Positions 33,001-44,846 of a stretch of 64,000 nucleotides of DNA are shown one piece after another (within the stretch, counting starts at the first letter, position 1; the number at the start of each line of letters is the position of its first letter). The position numbers and the translations under genes are program-made. Under the pieces are notes generated by a model. The model was not told where the DNA came from. It saw only the letters and a list, made by a program, of their open reading frames with translations, and searched no databases. Origin of the DNA: Lagopus muta (Eukaryota > Chordata > Aves > Galliformes > Phasianidae); NCBI RefSeq assembly GCF_023343835.1, contig NC_064437.1:13481001-13545000 (forward strand), in the 5' to 3' direction.

Positions 33001-36000
33001 CCAGCTCTTCCAGGCTATTATCTCATATCCTTCTGCAGGAGGTTTAGGAAGAAAATAAAACAACCTCCCTAGACAAGAAGCATGAAAGCAGGAGATCACC
33101 TACCAGAAGCCCAACTAATTGCTTGTGCTCAGAAACCTCCTTATTTCCACATATGTCAGAGCAAGTGAGGAAAACCAGAGAGATCAGAGAAGATAAGCAG
33201 GCCTACAGATGGGCAAAGGAGTATTTTTAGAGAAGATAAACTTATCTATGGTTTCAGTGAAGCTAACATTAAAATTAAATTACAGCCATGAGTGAGAACA
33301 GATTAATTAGAGATTAGTGCTTCTCTTATTGTGCACACTGATTTTCTCACAGGGTGGTATGTCAGCGCCCTAAGCATGTAAGTGGAGAAATTGTTGAAAT
33401 CTAATTCAGAAAAAAATTATTCTTAACACAGCTGTATGCTGAATGTGGCACTGGCTAGTTTGAAAATGAATTTATTTCAATATACACTGAATAAATGCCC
33501 TTAGACATATATCCAAAATAATCCAAAGTAGCATACACGCAGACTGCAAAAGAGAATTTCTAAACAGGTAGGAAGAAAACAGATGCTTCTGCCTGCTGCA
33601 GAGAAAAGAAACACCCTAATTCTATAAAAAGATGTATAAAAGAAGCCTGGGGACCAATTACTACTTGAAAGATATGCTGGGTGTTAGGAAGAATGGCTCA
33701 AAACATAGAAGTGTCTGAATTTGTTGTCTTTGGGAAGGGGTTGGGAAGCCCAGTATGACCTAATTCCTCATTTCAAGATGGATTTTACCCCCTCCTCTTT
33801 TTGTCTTTCCTGACAGAAGTGAAGCATAACATTCAAAAACCATTTTACAAAAAATAGTGGTAAGCAGATTGTCTGTGTGATTCTATATAACAAATGGATA
33901 AAATCGTTCAGCTTCTAGGTAATAGCAAGTGGCAAGTCTTCTCTAGTTACTATCAGCGTACATCACCCAGAGCTGTTTTTCAGCAAGGTTGGTTATCTAC
34001 TACAGTTCACCATATGGCCTCACAAATGTGCATAAGGAGGGAGTGGGCATAAGGGGGAAGTGGAATTGCTTCTTTCACATGATTTAAATATAATCATTAC
34101 AGGCTAAGATAAATAACACAATTTGTCTGCCTTCCTCTTATATCCATAGATTTTCAATTTGTAGTCTCATTTTTACAAGCAGCGGTTTCTCTGGACAAGA
34201 CCAGGGTCTCACTCACATCCTATCCTTTAGGATAGCGGCCTATAGCCAGAACTGTAGGGCAAAAGCATAAAAACTATACATAGGTCACTCTGAAAGGAGT
34301 GCCTCCTATTTGCTTCCATGGAAACAACAACCAATACAAAAAAGAAAGTAATAGTATTCAGTAGAGAAAATTCTCACCCTAAAAACTCTGTTTTCAACAT
34401 ACCACTACCTTGAGCACTGCATTTTCACCAACAGTGAAAAGAGCCTGCATGCCATGCTCATAACAATCTGCACCTCTGGAAGTGACCTGCTGTCACTACT
34501 GCTGAAACACACCACACACTTCCTGACTGTGCTCGCATCTGCTCTTTGGTTTCCATCAATGTTCAGCAAGCAACAATAAAAGTCAATGGGTGCCATTTTT
34601 TTTTTTTTTTTGGCACAGAAGAATTCAGTGACACAGCTTTGCTTCATCCACTCTTCCATTCTGCCAGACTGCCCCTGTACTGCTCTCTGTCACATGGAAA
34701 CAACAGCTATTTGCGGAAAGATTCAACCTCTACTGCCATTCCACCAACATCTGCCTCTGAGTTCCAAACACTGCACCCTTAGGGAGAAGTAGCTGTAGTA
34801 AAGCAGCCCCTGAAGTAGAGATGGAACCAGGCTGGAGATCTGGCCAAGCTGCCCTCCCAGGTAGATAGCTCACCCACACCACCTTGGTGGCAGCAACAGT
34901 GCAGATACCAGAGCTCTGTCTCTCACGTGCAGTTACTGAACAACGATTAGTTGAGCTGCTTATCCAGAATGATCTGAAAACTCTTCCAGGTAAAATCAAA
35001 CCTTACAGTTGGAGCTTTTAATAATAATCCTCTAAAAAGCACTTCTAATAATTACGATCATGCACACTTTACATGAGAGCTGACCAGAAAGGATAGACCA
35101 TGCCCCTGGGAAAAGCCGTGAAGTACAAATTTGGTCTGAGAACAAGCAGCTGGAGACAGTACAGAAGTTAGTGCAGGTTTTCAAACTGTAATCACTGTAA
35201 ACACATTAGAAATTAAATTAGAAATTTAATGTATTCACTGTTCAGTATTTACACCAATATAGCAGCTTTCAAGACTCCAGCATCACCAGGAAGATGGAAA
35301 GCCACATAGCTGAGCATTATGTAGGAGCAGATGTACAAAACCTCATGGGGAGATATTAATTTTCAGACAACAGGGACACCCTAAATAGCATGCCTTCTCT
35401 AACTGCTGCTTGCTTTTTATCCTCCTTACTCAACTACAAATAGCACTTCAGTGTTTTCCTTGAGACAAACCCTTCCAATAAATGTTTATAGAATTAAAAA
35501 GAAATTCCCTGCTATGTGAGTAACTGGATGTTTAGACAGCCTGATATAGGAAATAGTATACAGTCTCTTCGTAGGAAAATTTGATGCAAAATCAGTTTCC
35601 TGTTCTGATCCTGCCCCATCAGAGCTTATAGTAATGATGGGCAAGGGAGTAGCTCTCCAAGGAAAAATCATGCCAAAATAGAGGGCATGGCACAATACAA
35701 AGTGCTGTTCACAGAGCATCATTTTATTTATTTATGTAGGGAGGTGGGGGGAGCTGGAAAAAATATCCTTGGTTGCTTTTGTTTTTCAAATGAGAAAATA
35801 CAAAGACTAGAAGCGCTGGCCTCAAGTCTTTCTACTTGTGCCAGAGCTATGGTTAATGCTGCTCTGCCTTTCATCTATACCAGGAGTCCATCCTGTGAGC
35901 TGCTTTACAATCAGTGCAGCCCAAGTGCAGATTCACTTTTCCTGCTTACCTGAAAAGGCAATCCACATGTGGTTTGCTTTAGCAGCCCAAATCCTGAGTT

Positions 36001-36224
36001 CTGCAGCAGAAATCTAGTATTTTGTCCATTGCTGGACATGGCCTCAGTCTTCATGCAAGTTCTCTTCAAGCCTCAACCCAACTAAGCATTACACTGCTGC
36101 ATTTATTGACACCACTAGCCAATCTTTTTCAAACAAAAACCTTTATATGAGAGTATAAAACAAGGTCTCCCCATCATCATTTTTGTGTGCCGGGCAACAT
36201 TCAAACACCATCCAAACAGGAAAC
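30051..36224. other. Intergenic sequence, part 5, up to LPAR3 poly(A) region
   Basis: AT-rich, repeat-poor non-coding DNA. It contains a forkhead-motif cluster at 30055-30100, a forkhead/octamer-like composite near 32820-32838, homeodomain-like TAATTAG near 33304-33310, and a T16 run at 34596-34611 bracketed by inverted 6-mers. ORFs are short and overlapping. These motifs make it a candidate for distal regulatory sequence, but conservation cannot be judged here. Confidence 0.5.
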
Positions 36225-36253
36225 AAAACAAGTGGTTTACTTTTAAGTAGCAT

Positions 36254-36259
36254 TTTATT
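36254..36259 (-). terminator. LPAR3: LPAR3 poly(A) signal (AATAAA)
   Basis: The minus strand reads AATAAA here (TTTATT on plus). It is followed within 40 nt by a GT-rich element (minus-strand TTGTTTTGTTTCCTGTTTGG, about 36217-36198), the classic cleavage context. Cleavage is expected at about 36,230-36,245. No AATAAA was seen between this site and the stop codon; one ATTAAA variant lies near 37603. Confidence 0.6.
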
Positions 36260-38132
36260 TTCCTTTAGCTTCGTATACTGAGTTTCAGCCTAGCTAGCAC
36301 AAACCATGCACTACAAGTAGCTCTAGAGACAAACACGTCCATGATATGCCGTTGCAACGTCACTGGTTCTAGAAAGCACAATTTTACATATTTTGCAGAA
36401 CACCAAACTAATGAAGTAGTAATTGCACAAGAACATTGCATTATAATGGCAAAAACAAACAAATGTAAACCTTTGCAGCATTATTCATAAATACAGCACT
36501 TACCTTGAAATGTTAGGCTATACCCCTTCTAGCTAACTTGTGTTACAGAGGAGCTCTCTGAACAAGGGCTTGCTGTGTTTGTAAGCCAAGGTCTGCTGAG
36601 AAATACCCCAGTGCCTTCTACAAAACTGCAACTCAATCTTTAAGCCAGGTGGTGGTTCTGCTTTGGCCAGCACAATCCAGATACTTGCATGCAAGCTGTG
36701 TCAAAAGAATTTGCCCAAACCAAACAACTCATCACCTTTTGGACTCATACAACATGCTCTCGATGTTGTTCTCCAACAATTTCAGGCAGACAAAACTTCT
36801 CAAAATGAAGTCGTTCGTTGACAACAATCAGGTTTTCTCTAAGACAACACAGGTAGCTCTTGTTATATTACAGCACCGAGAAATTCATGTTCCAATTATT
36901 AAACTAAAAGTTTACAACTTAAAAACATTACCCTTGAACTTTAAGTTGCTGGATTACTATTAGAGCATAGTCTCTAAGTCAAAACTTCAGGGGTTTTGGG
37001 CTGTGGCTGCATCCACGCTAGACAATCAATCAGTAATAATGCTGAAAGCCCTTCATCGCTCATTTTCTCATGGCCTCTTCATCCCTCAAGCAACATCTAG
37101 TAAGAACTGCTTGTAAATCAGAGGTTAAACATGAATTGATTGTCTGATCCTGTCTGGATCGCTTTGTAATCTTGTAGGGATTATGTTGTCTTTGGGATTT
37201 TTCTTCTTTAATTTCTATTTTAAATAGCTTAATTGAGCCTACGTATATGTTATGTAGACACCCCTTAGAAGTTTGCCCTCTTACAACAGGGCTTCAGGTA
37301 TCATTTCCCACAGTGGCAGAGCAGTTACAAAGAGGGGTGAGCCACCCATCTGATATTATCTGGAAGTAAGAAGAGAGCATAATGAACCCAGCCATGCTTC
37401 TTTGCTCTTAGTCCACCCTCCACAGCTAGCTACGTGACAGCAGCAAAGCGTGCAGCACGTCTCCTTGCAGCACTCATGCCTGTGTGGGAGCAGTAATTGC
37501 TCTTGTGCTTTCTGTAATGTCACATCCTGATGATTTATGGCTGACTTGGATATACACATGCACAGGTATTTGGTCTTCCCATCACAGCTGGGTTTCTGGC
37601 ACAGCTTTAATAAACCAAACTACCTATCTTGAAAGTAAGAGGAGTAAAAGAAAAGGTAAGTATGAACTATTTCATGAACTTTGTAAACACAGAAAGCAAA
37701 CAGGCCACAAATTCTGTCCAGCCCAGCCTATAGCCCTTCTCAAGAAAACTCTCAAAGCATGAATACCATGCACTGGAGGGTCTCACTATGTTGTTTACAT
37801 TTTGTTTCCATGAACAAAGAAGTTTCTCATATGTGCTTACTCCAGTCACAAAAAAAAAAAAACTAGTTTCAGGTGTCTGAAAAAGGAAAATAAAAACAAA
37901 CAAACAAACAAACAAATGAAAGAGAGAGAAAGACTGCAGCATGAAGGTTTTTTTTTTCCGTTACAAAGTGTTTTTCCATCAGGCAATTATTTATAAGAAC
38001 TTTTGTTAACACTGGAGTTGAGGCTCTGGAACAAAATGGATATATTGTTTACTAGCTTTGTCAGTCGATCTGCTCTTACAAAACTTCTCCCTTCCCCCTC
38101 CGGTTCTCAGCCAAGTCAGTCTCTTGAATCAC
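36260..38132 (-). other. LPAR3: LPAR3 3'UTR (inferred extent)
   Basis: Non-coding sequence directly downstream of the LPAR3 stop. It contains an (AAAC)n tract at about 37894-37917 and A-runs. Its extent depends on use of the poly(A) signal at 36259-36254; an ATTAAA near 37603 would give a shorter form. Confidence 0.5.
37894..37917. repeat. (AAAC)n microsatellite
   Basis: Five to six tandem AAAC units in the inferred LPAR3 3'UTR; on the gene strand it is (GTTT)n. Confidence 0.85.
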
Positions 38133-38482
38133 TCAGGAGTTGCCGTTTTCACTAAGATCTCCTTTCCCACAAATTGTCCCTTGAATAATGCCATCTTCAA
38201 TGTACTGCCCTGTGGTGTCCGTGCTCCTGCCAAGCACAGTTGAGGGGATTCGTGATGAGCGTCTCTCCTGGTTCCTATCATCAGAGGAGCAGCAAAGCAT
38301 TCTCTTCATGGTACCCCACATCTCATCATCTTTATAGGAATAAATTACTGGATTCATAACAGAGTTCAGCAGGGCCAGGAGAAGAAACCACCTTTTCACA
38401 TTCTGAACCCCACAGTTGGTGCAGTTCAGGCCATCGAGCAGCAAGACAACCAGGCCAGGAGTCCAGCAGACAACAAATGCAC
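38133..38482 (-). CDS. LPAR3: LPAR3 terminal coding exon: TM6, TM7 and C-tail
   Basis: The exon has 350 coding nt. Acceptor TTATTTCTAG (ag at 38484-38483) and stop TGA at 38135-38133. Residues 246-361 comprise the end of TM6 with the CWTPG kink (251-255), an extracellular loop with CTNCG, TM7 with NPVIY (289-293), helix 8, and a Cys pair (309-310) likely palmitoylated. The tail contains SSRIPSTVLGRS and ends SENGNS. Lys275 corresponds to a TM7-loop basic residue implicated in LPA binding in the family. The tail is eight residues longer than human, the difference being at the extreme C-terminus. Confidence 0.97.
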
Positions 38483-41400
38483 CTAGAAATAAAGGAGAGT
38501 GAGAAAGTCAAGCAAAAAAACAAACAAACAAACAAAAAACACTTCAGACTGCCAGGGGGTTTCTTTTTACATCTTATGAGGCTATGTGTTCATCAAAAAT
38601 TTACAAAAAATAAAAATAAAAAAAGGAGAAGACTAAACACTGTCAGTAGCAAAACTGTATCTACAACAGCTTCTCTGCCTGGCCCAGAACACACAACTTG
38701 CAGGAGCCTGCAGGGAGAGAGCATCCAGCTGCTGGCAGCCCCAGCCTGAACACAAGTAGGAAAAGGTCCTCACAATAGCAAAATGTCCAATCTGGTAGAT
38801 AAATAAGACCTCTGAAGATCACAGCTCGCACTTTGAATGGAGATGCTGTCCTCTCTTCATTTCTCCCTTGTACTCCACGCTTCCCACTTCCTCCACTTGT
38901 AAGGGAGAATAGAGGAATAAACTAATAGATGAGTTAATGAAGATGAATCAAAATGAGAGTGGTGAAACAAGACGACAAAAGCCCAGCCCTGGAGCAGCAG
39001 GATTGTCCCCACCTGGGGGTGAAGCCGGTAGCGTGGGGGGGTTAGGATGGGACATGGCAATCCAACAGGCTTCCAGCCCCAAGAGGGGTCCCAGCATGTC
39101 CCCACCTCTGCCTGCTTCCTGCAGCACCACCAGCTCCCAGGTCCTTGCCTGGGAGCCCACTGAGAACACGGCCCTGGTGATGCTAACTTAGCACAAGCCA
39201 CAATTGCTGCCTGACATACTGAAATAGAAAATTATAACTGTGTGTGAAAGCACACTTCAAATATTATACTGAGGAAATTCCAATCATTTATAACAGCCCT
39301 TTTTTGGCCTTAAAAAATAATGAAACACATAAGGATGATAGCAGCTACATGCTAAGAAGCTCTCCTGGGATTCTCATGATCTGTTTTGTCTATTTTGGTC
39401 CTGCTCATTTCCAGGAGACTGCTGATTTTTCCCATGCCTGAGCTGTGCCCAGAGCCCAGAGCAGCCCGGCTATTTGCAGGACCCAGCCTAGAAGCACCTC
39501 TGGCATCCAGCACTCATCCAGTGCAGCACCTGCTTGTGTAGCAATACACACAGCCCCCAGCCAGGAGTTCAGTGGGCACAGTGCCCATCTGAAGGGCAAG
39601 CCATATAACAGCATATAAAACGAACTCATACGTTATACTGGATACTGAGTACTATATCCAGGGCAACACAGTGCAGATCTTGATGCAAAACGATCCTCTT
39701 GCAGATATTTCTTTTCTTTTGAAGAGCTTCAAAAGGAATCCAGGTGAAGTGCAATCAGTGAGTTTACTGTGTTCCTAGAAGTACTATGCAGAATGCAAAG
39801 GCAAAAGACTAACTCCTTCAGAAAACACATTTTCTATTCTGCTGTGCCAAGATGTTTGTGATGCTAAGTACCAATTTCATAGTGTTAGTTTAGAGTTAAT
39901 GGTCAGCATCAGTAACATTCCTCCAGCACCACTGGCACCAGGAGCAGCAGGCTGCCACCACAATGCACTTTCTCTGGTCAGTCCCCACACTATGCACTGG
40001 TTTGGCCCCACCATGCTGAGTAAGCAGCGGTGACAATAAGTTCTACAGTCTGCAGTGGAGCAAACATTGCACTGATTTACCATCCTGGGGCTAAAGGCAA
40101 ATCCCACCCACGGCAGCCAGCACTGAAACCAGACCACCCAGACCAGAATGACTACATGAGAGGCTCAGCAAGTATTCAGACACAGTGCTTTTGCAGGCCA
40201 CCAAGGGTCACTGGTGAACTTGTTGGCAACCATGCCAGTTCCATGCAGAAATTAATGTGGCAGCCAGCTCTTCCCTGAGCAAGCACAGAAAACATTCTTT
40301 TCACAGTACCAAAGCATGCAAAGTGCAGCACTGCTTTCCTGAAAGTCAGCAGGAGAAGCAGACCCAAAGCCAGGTTTAACAGAAGTCACAGAGAAACCCC
40401 TCCTTCAAACAAATCCTGAGCTCAGCAGGTGGACTAAGTCAATGAATTCCCAGGATACAGAGCAGGAGACCTATCAATATTGCAAAGGCAAAAGTAAGGA
40501 GACAAAGTAAGGAGAGGGTGCAGACAGCTCTATGCTATCCAGAGCACAGCATGCAGAACTTTCATTCCCCACTCTGGGAGGCTGCATCCTATCCATGACC
40601 AAGGACAGGGATAGAGAGGAATGCAGTGACAGCACTGGGGCTCCTACTTCAACTCCACCCAAAAAAAGCACATTGTTCTGTAGGGATACAACCTAAATCA
40701 TTCACATCCTACTCATAGCAAGGTGCTGGTGAAAGCAAGGCACTGAGACTTACAGCCTTTCTAGGATTAAGATATTTTTAACCACAGACCTTTCACAGGG
40801 AGCCATAGTTAAATATAAATATAAGCCTTTCTTTTGTCCCTCTGGTGATTTTCTTTGCAGTCTTTTCATCCCGTAGCAGATCCTCTCCCTGACATTATGC
40901 CACACTTCCAAAACAATTTCTTTTCTGGGACTCTAAAATTCAGAGTGTGACATAAAGCAAATCCTGGCTGCAGCATGAACCAGAACTACTCTGAGACTTC
41001 ACACCAGACTAAGGGAGATCAGGTATCACAGAGCCTCAAGGTCAACGTGAGGATTTTCCACTGGTTTGCAAACATGGATTTCCTTGTAGACTACATCATC
41101 TATACTTAAAAATGAAGGAATTCCTGTGTACCTGGAAGTGCTGCTGAGCCTTTGCCATAAATCTCTCCACATGCCAACACTAAGAAGGAAAATTAAAAAA
41201 AAAAAACAAAAACAAAACCAATCACAACCAATGTGGCAGCTTCCAGTTGTCCTTGCCACACGTGCACATAAGTTAAAACAGCATGTTACTGGTTAAACTA
41301 TGTATTTACTAGAACTGAAAGTCATCTTCCTCAAGGAAGCTTTTTCATCAGGAATGTCACTGCCAAGTTCAGATGAGCGGTGGCACACACCCCACCTGGA

Positions 41401-44088
41401 CATCACATACACCTGCCTGGGCCTTTCCTCTAAGCCACAACTGCACGCTCTGCCAGTACTAAGGCAAAGCTAAGGATTTTAGCCTCTTTTGCTAGGTTTC
41501 CCATTTCCAATCATGTAACTCCTCACAGTTTGGCATGCCAAAGGAATGCTATTTCTGCTGCTTCTAACCTGGAAGCAGGTTGGACCTGGGGACCAAAGGC
41601 AAAAGGAGAAATGACAGGGACCTCAGTCCAGGTCTCTGAAAGAGCTATGCAAAGAGTGGTGCAAAGAACTCTCTGCAGCTGAGATCACCATGCATCCAGA
41701 AAGTTAAACTGAAATAAGGGCTCACTGGCACCTAACTGCAGGACCAAGGGAGAACTCCACTCATAGAGGATAGCAATGTTTTGGAAGTGATGCCTTGCCT
41801 CCACCTCCTTCCCCAGGGAGGAGAGCAAGCCAACAGCAGGGCAGCAGGATTTTGTCCTGAAGCTGCCATGACGCCAAGAGAGCATGTTAGCAAGCACCTT
41901 CATTCTCATCACATTTCCTCCAGCAACAGAGCTTCTTGGAATTACTTTTAACTAATATCATATCAGGCTTTTATTGGAAAGCATCTTCACACATTTAAGA
42001 GCAAACCACTGAAAGTAACTGCCTTGAGCTGAAAACCCCAAATCCACATGCGGCATACAGCTATATGTTGTTGCAACAGTGGAAATAAGAATAGCTTTAA
42101 AAGCATCAGAAATGGTCACTTGAGGGCTCTTTTGGTAATCAGAAAGACCAGAAAACATGGCTATCCAGTTTCTAATGCCTTTTGCATAGTGTGCTTGGAT
42201 GACTAGGCCAGGAATGCATATTCAAGCTGTTCTAAGAAATCCTTATTCCTAGAAATAATCATTTATAAAAAGCCTGACAGAGCTAACATTTGTAGGATTG
42301 GTATGAAGGAAAATGCTAAGAAACATTTCCTCTGACACTGGAGTTTGGAATAGATGACACATGTATTCATTTGACTTTTATGGAGGTAATTTCTGTTTTG
42401 ATTTTGCTTCTGATTGGACATGTAAAAATGATGAGCGTCAAAGCAGTGCACAGACTTTCTAAGTTAAATTTCCCAGCAAGCTATGCCACCAGATGCTTTG
42501 CCTGAATCATAGTTTAATCTGGTGGCTTAGGAGCCATTCTGGAAGAAAGAAAAAGCTGACATTGATCTCGAAATCAACCCTAAGGCCCCTTATCCCCAGC
42601 AAAAGAAAAAAAGAACTTGAAAGGAAGGACATGAACTTTGAAGTAGGTTATTTCTTTCCTGAATGCCTAAGAAGGAGCAGGAATGGATTCATACTGCCTC
42701 AAGAAACAAGTGTAAATAATTACACCCAGAGGGCTTTGTTCTGGTCTTTGGACTTAATCCTGCAGGTGCTCTCCACACCGCTCACTCTCTCTGCCTGTAC
42801 CAGCTCAATAGCCTTCTTCCCAGTACAAAGACCTCTTAGCTCTGCTGGGCAAACACATACTAGCACTAAGAGCTAACAGTTATTCCCAGATTTTACTCAG
42901 CCTCGTCCAGCTTTGCTTTATACAACATTTCAGCAATAGCCTTCACTAAAGAATGATTACGAATAAATCTCTGCTTTCCTTCTTTATCTTAAGGATTTCT
43001 TGTCCACACATCTGACCTCGAAAATGGAAAAGACTGGCATAACTGAGGTTTGTTGAGGCAAAAGGGAGATGGCAGAGTAGCCAGCTGCTTGCAGTATAAA
43101 GCACAGCAGAAGGTCTGGGTGAAATTTCCTCAGTTCCAGAAACATCTCTACTATTGTTCCTGAAGGAGCACAGCTAAGCTAGACGTAAGTACAGTACCAC
43201 TGTACAGCACATAGCTGTGCCCCATGTACATAGGAACACCAACTTCCCCCAAATCTCCATCTGTCTTGCACTGGCTCGTACAACATCAGAAGTAAAGCCA
43301 TATTCATGGCTTCAGAGTCCCCATCACCTGAGCCAGTGACAGCCCAGTTCCACCGCAGTGAGCTGCACAAGCCATACTTAAGTGAAGTCTGTCTTTCACA
43401 TAACATCCCATTCAGATTGATTCAGATTCAGGTAAAATTCACCACACCAGCCAGCATTTTCTTCCAACAAAACAGCCATCCACTCTGGGCCCCTCTAATT
43501 AATTTGAAAAGCAGCTGCATCACAACGAGCTGCAGTAAACTGAGCTGCTTAACTATCCAGAGCATCTTCAGGGCAGAATCTAAGTAAAATCTCAAGATGA
43601 AGGTGAATCTTCCTCTTACGAAACTAGTCTCTGGCAGGAGAAATTATCACAGATCCACCAAGCATCCTTTTCTATCCCCAGGGAAGGTGCATTTGCAAGT
43701 AGAATAGCTAGTGAACTTGGGAAACAGCCAAAAGGATTCAGGACGTTGTGCAGATATAGAAGAACATCTTTTGGAAAGTATTTTTCTGGGTAGCAGTGAT
43801 TCTTCCTAAGCCTTCCTCCACAGCTATGTTACAACTCACTCTTTCCACCAACAAAGAATGTATAACTTGTATTTTGTAAAAAGCTGCCTACAACCAAGCA
43901 GCCTGAGCATTTACCAAACAGAGATGCTTATTTTCTAAGAGTTGACTGGTCGTGTACCTCAGGCTGCTGTTTCAAGCAACATTTATTTCACTGTTCAAGT
44001 TGGACAGAAGGCTAACGAACTTCAGGGCTTTAATGAGTTTTCATTTTGTTTGTACACGTGATTGGCTACCTGGTTGGCAGCCTCTTAC
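38483..44088 (-). other. LPAR3: LPAR3 intron between coding exons
   Basis: A 5.6 kb intron splitting the receptor within TM6, the position typical of EDG-type LPA receptors. It contains another (AAAC)n/A-rich tract at 38514-38540 and an A-rich patch at about 41190-41217. Its many small ORFs overlap on both strands and look random. No repeat family, RNA gene or extra exon is recognised. Confidence 0.7.
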
Positions 44089-44824
44089 CTAAAAGAGTCA
44101 TGACGGTCTTCATAAGCTTCACAGGGGTCCTCCTGCGGCTAATAGATCCACTAGTGTGCGATGACAAGACATTAGTTTTCCGCTGGACATACATGTAGAT
44201 TCTTATGTACACCACCACCATAATGAAGAAAACAACAAGGTTTAGGACACTCCAGAACACCAAGTAACTTCTACTGTAAATAGGTGCCAGCGAAGAGCAG
44301 GCAGAAATGTCACAGAGGCAGTTCCAACCCAAGGTAGGAACGGCACCCATGAAAATGGCAATGGCCCAAATAGATATAATTAAGAAGGTGACTCTCTTCT
44401 TCGTGAGATTACTGTGGATCTTCATCCGCATGATTGACATGTGCCGCTCAACTGCTATGACGAGGAGATTCACCAGGGAAGCCGTCAGGCTCGTGTCCAG
44501 AAGACCCTGACGCAGAAACCAGCGGTTAACAGTTAATGTCTTAGACACAGGACCAGTGTGGAACATCAAGAAGACATAAGCAATCCCAGCAAAAAAGTCT
44601 GCAGCAGCTAAATTGGCCAACAGATAGTAAAATGGAAAATGAAACCTCTTGTTCTTGACCACAGCTGCTATGACCAGTGAATTCGAAATGAAAATGAAGA
44701 GGCAAAAAAATGTCCCAAAACACAGAACACCAATCAGTGGTGGCCCTGTCCACTCATCTGCTGTGTGAGTGTTTGTCCTATTATAAAAGAAGTCCATGCT
44801 CTTATCATAGTAACATTCATTCAT
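44089..44824 (-). CDS. LPAR3: LPAR3 first coding exon: N-terminus to TM6
   Basis: The exon has 736 coding nt: 245 codons plus one base of Gly246. The start ATG at 44824-44822 opens MNECYYDKSMDFFYNRTNTH, near-identical to the known LPAR3 N-terminus, with an N-glycosylation sequon at Asn15. TM segments lie at about 30-56, 63-88, 107-131, 143-166, 186-210, and TM6 begins near 236. The ERH triplet (126-128) replaces DRY, as in all EDG LPA receptors. Arg105 and Gln106 are the LPA headgroup contacts that separate LPA from S1P receptors. The intracellular loop 3 RRRTPVKLMKTVMTLL is conserved. The donor is CTTTTAG|GTAAGA (gt at 44088-44087). A second ATG four bases into the CDS is out of frame and not the start. 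Confidence 0.98.
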
Positions 44825-44846
44825 CCTGGATTACAGCCCCTGCATC
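44825..44846 (-). other. LPAR3: LPAR3 5'UTR at start of exon 2, with micro-uORF
   Basis: The acceptor TTCCCTTCCTAG (ag at 44848-44847) leaves 22 nt of leader before the start codon. It is almost filled by a uORF at 44845-44831 (ATG CAG GGG CTG TAA, Met-Gln-Gly-Leu-stop), which begins at the second base of the exon and ends six nt before the receptor ATG. Confidence 0.82.

Noticed and set aside
37840-38540. AAAC and A-rich repeats as a CRISPR-like or structured array
   Set aside because: Simple microsatellites without spacers, in a vertebrate genome.
44307-44753. ORFs in other frames overlapping the LPAR3 coding exon
   Set aside because: Shadows of the receptor frame; the seven-membrane-segment minus-strand reading explains the conservation.
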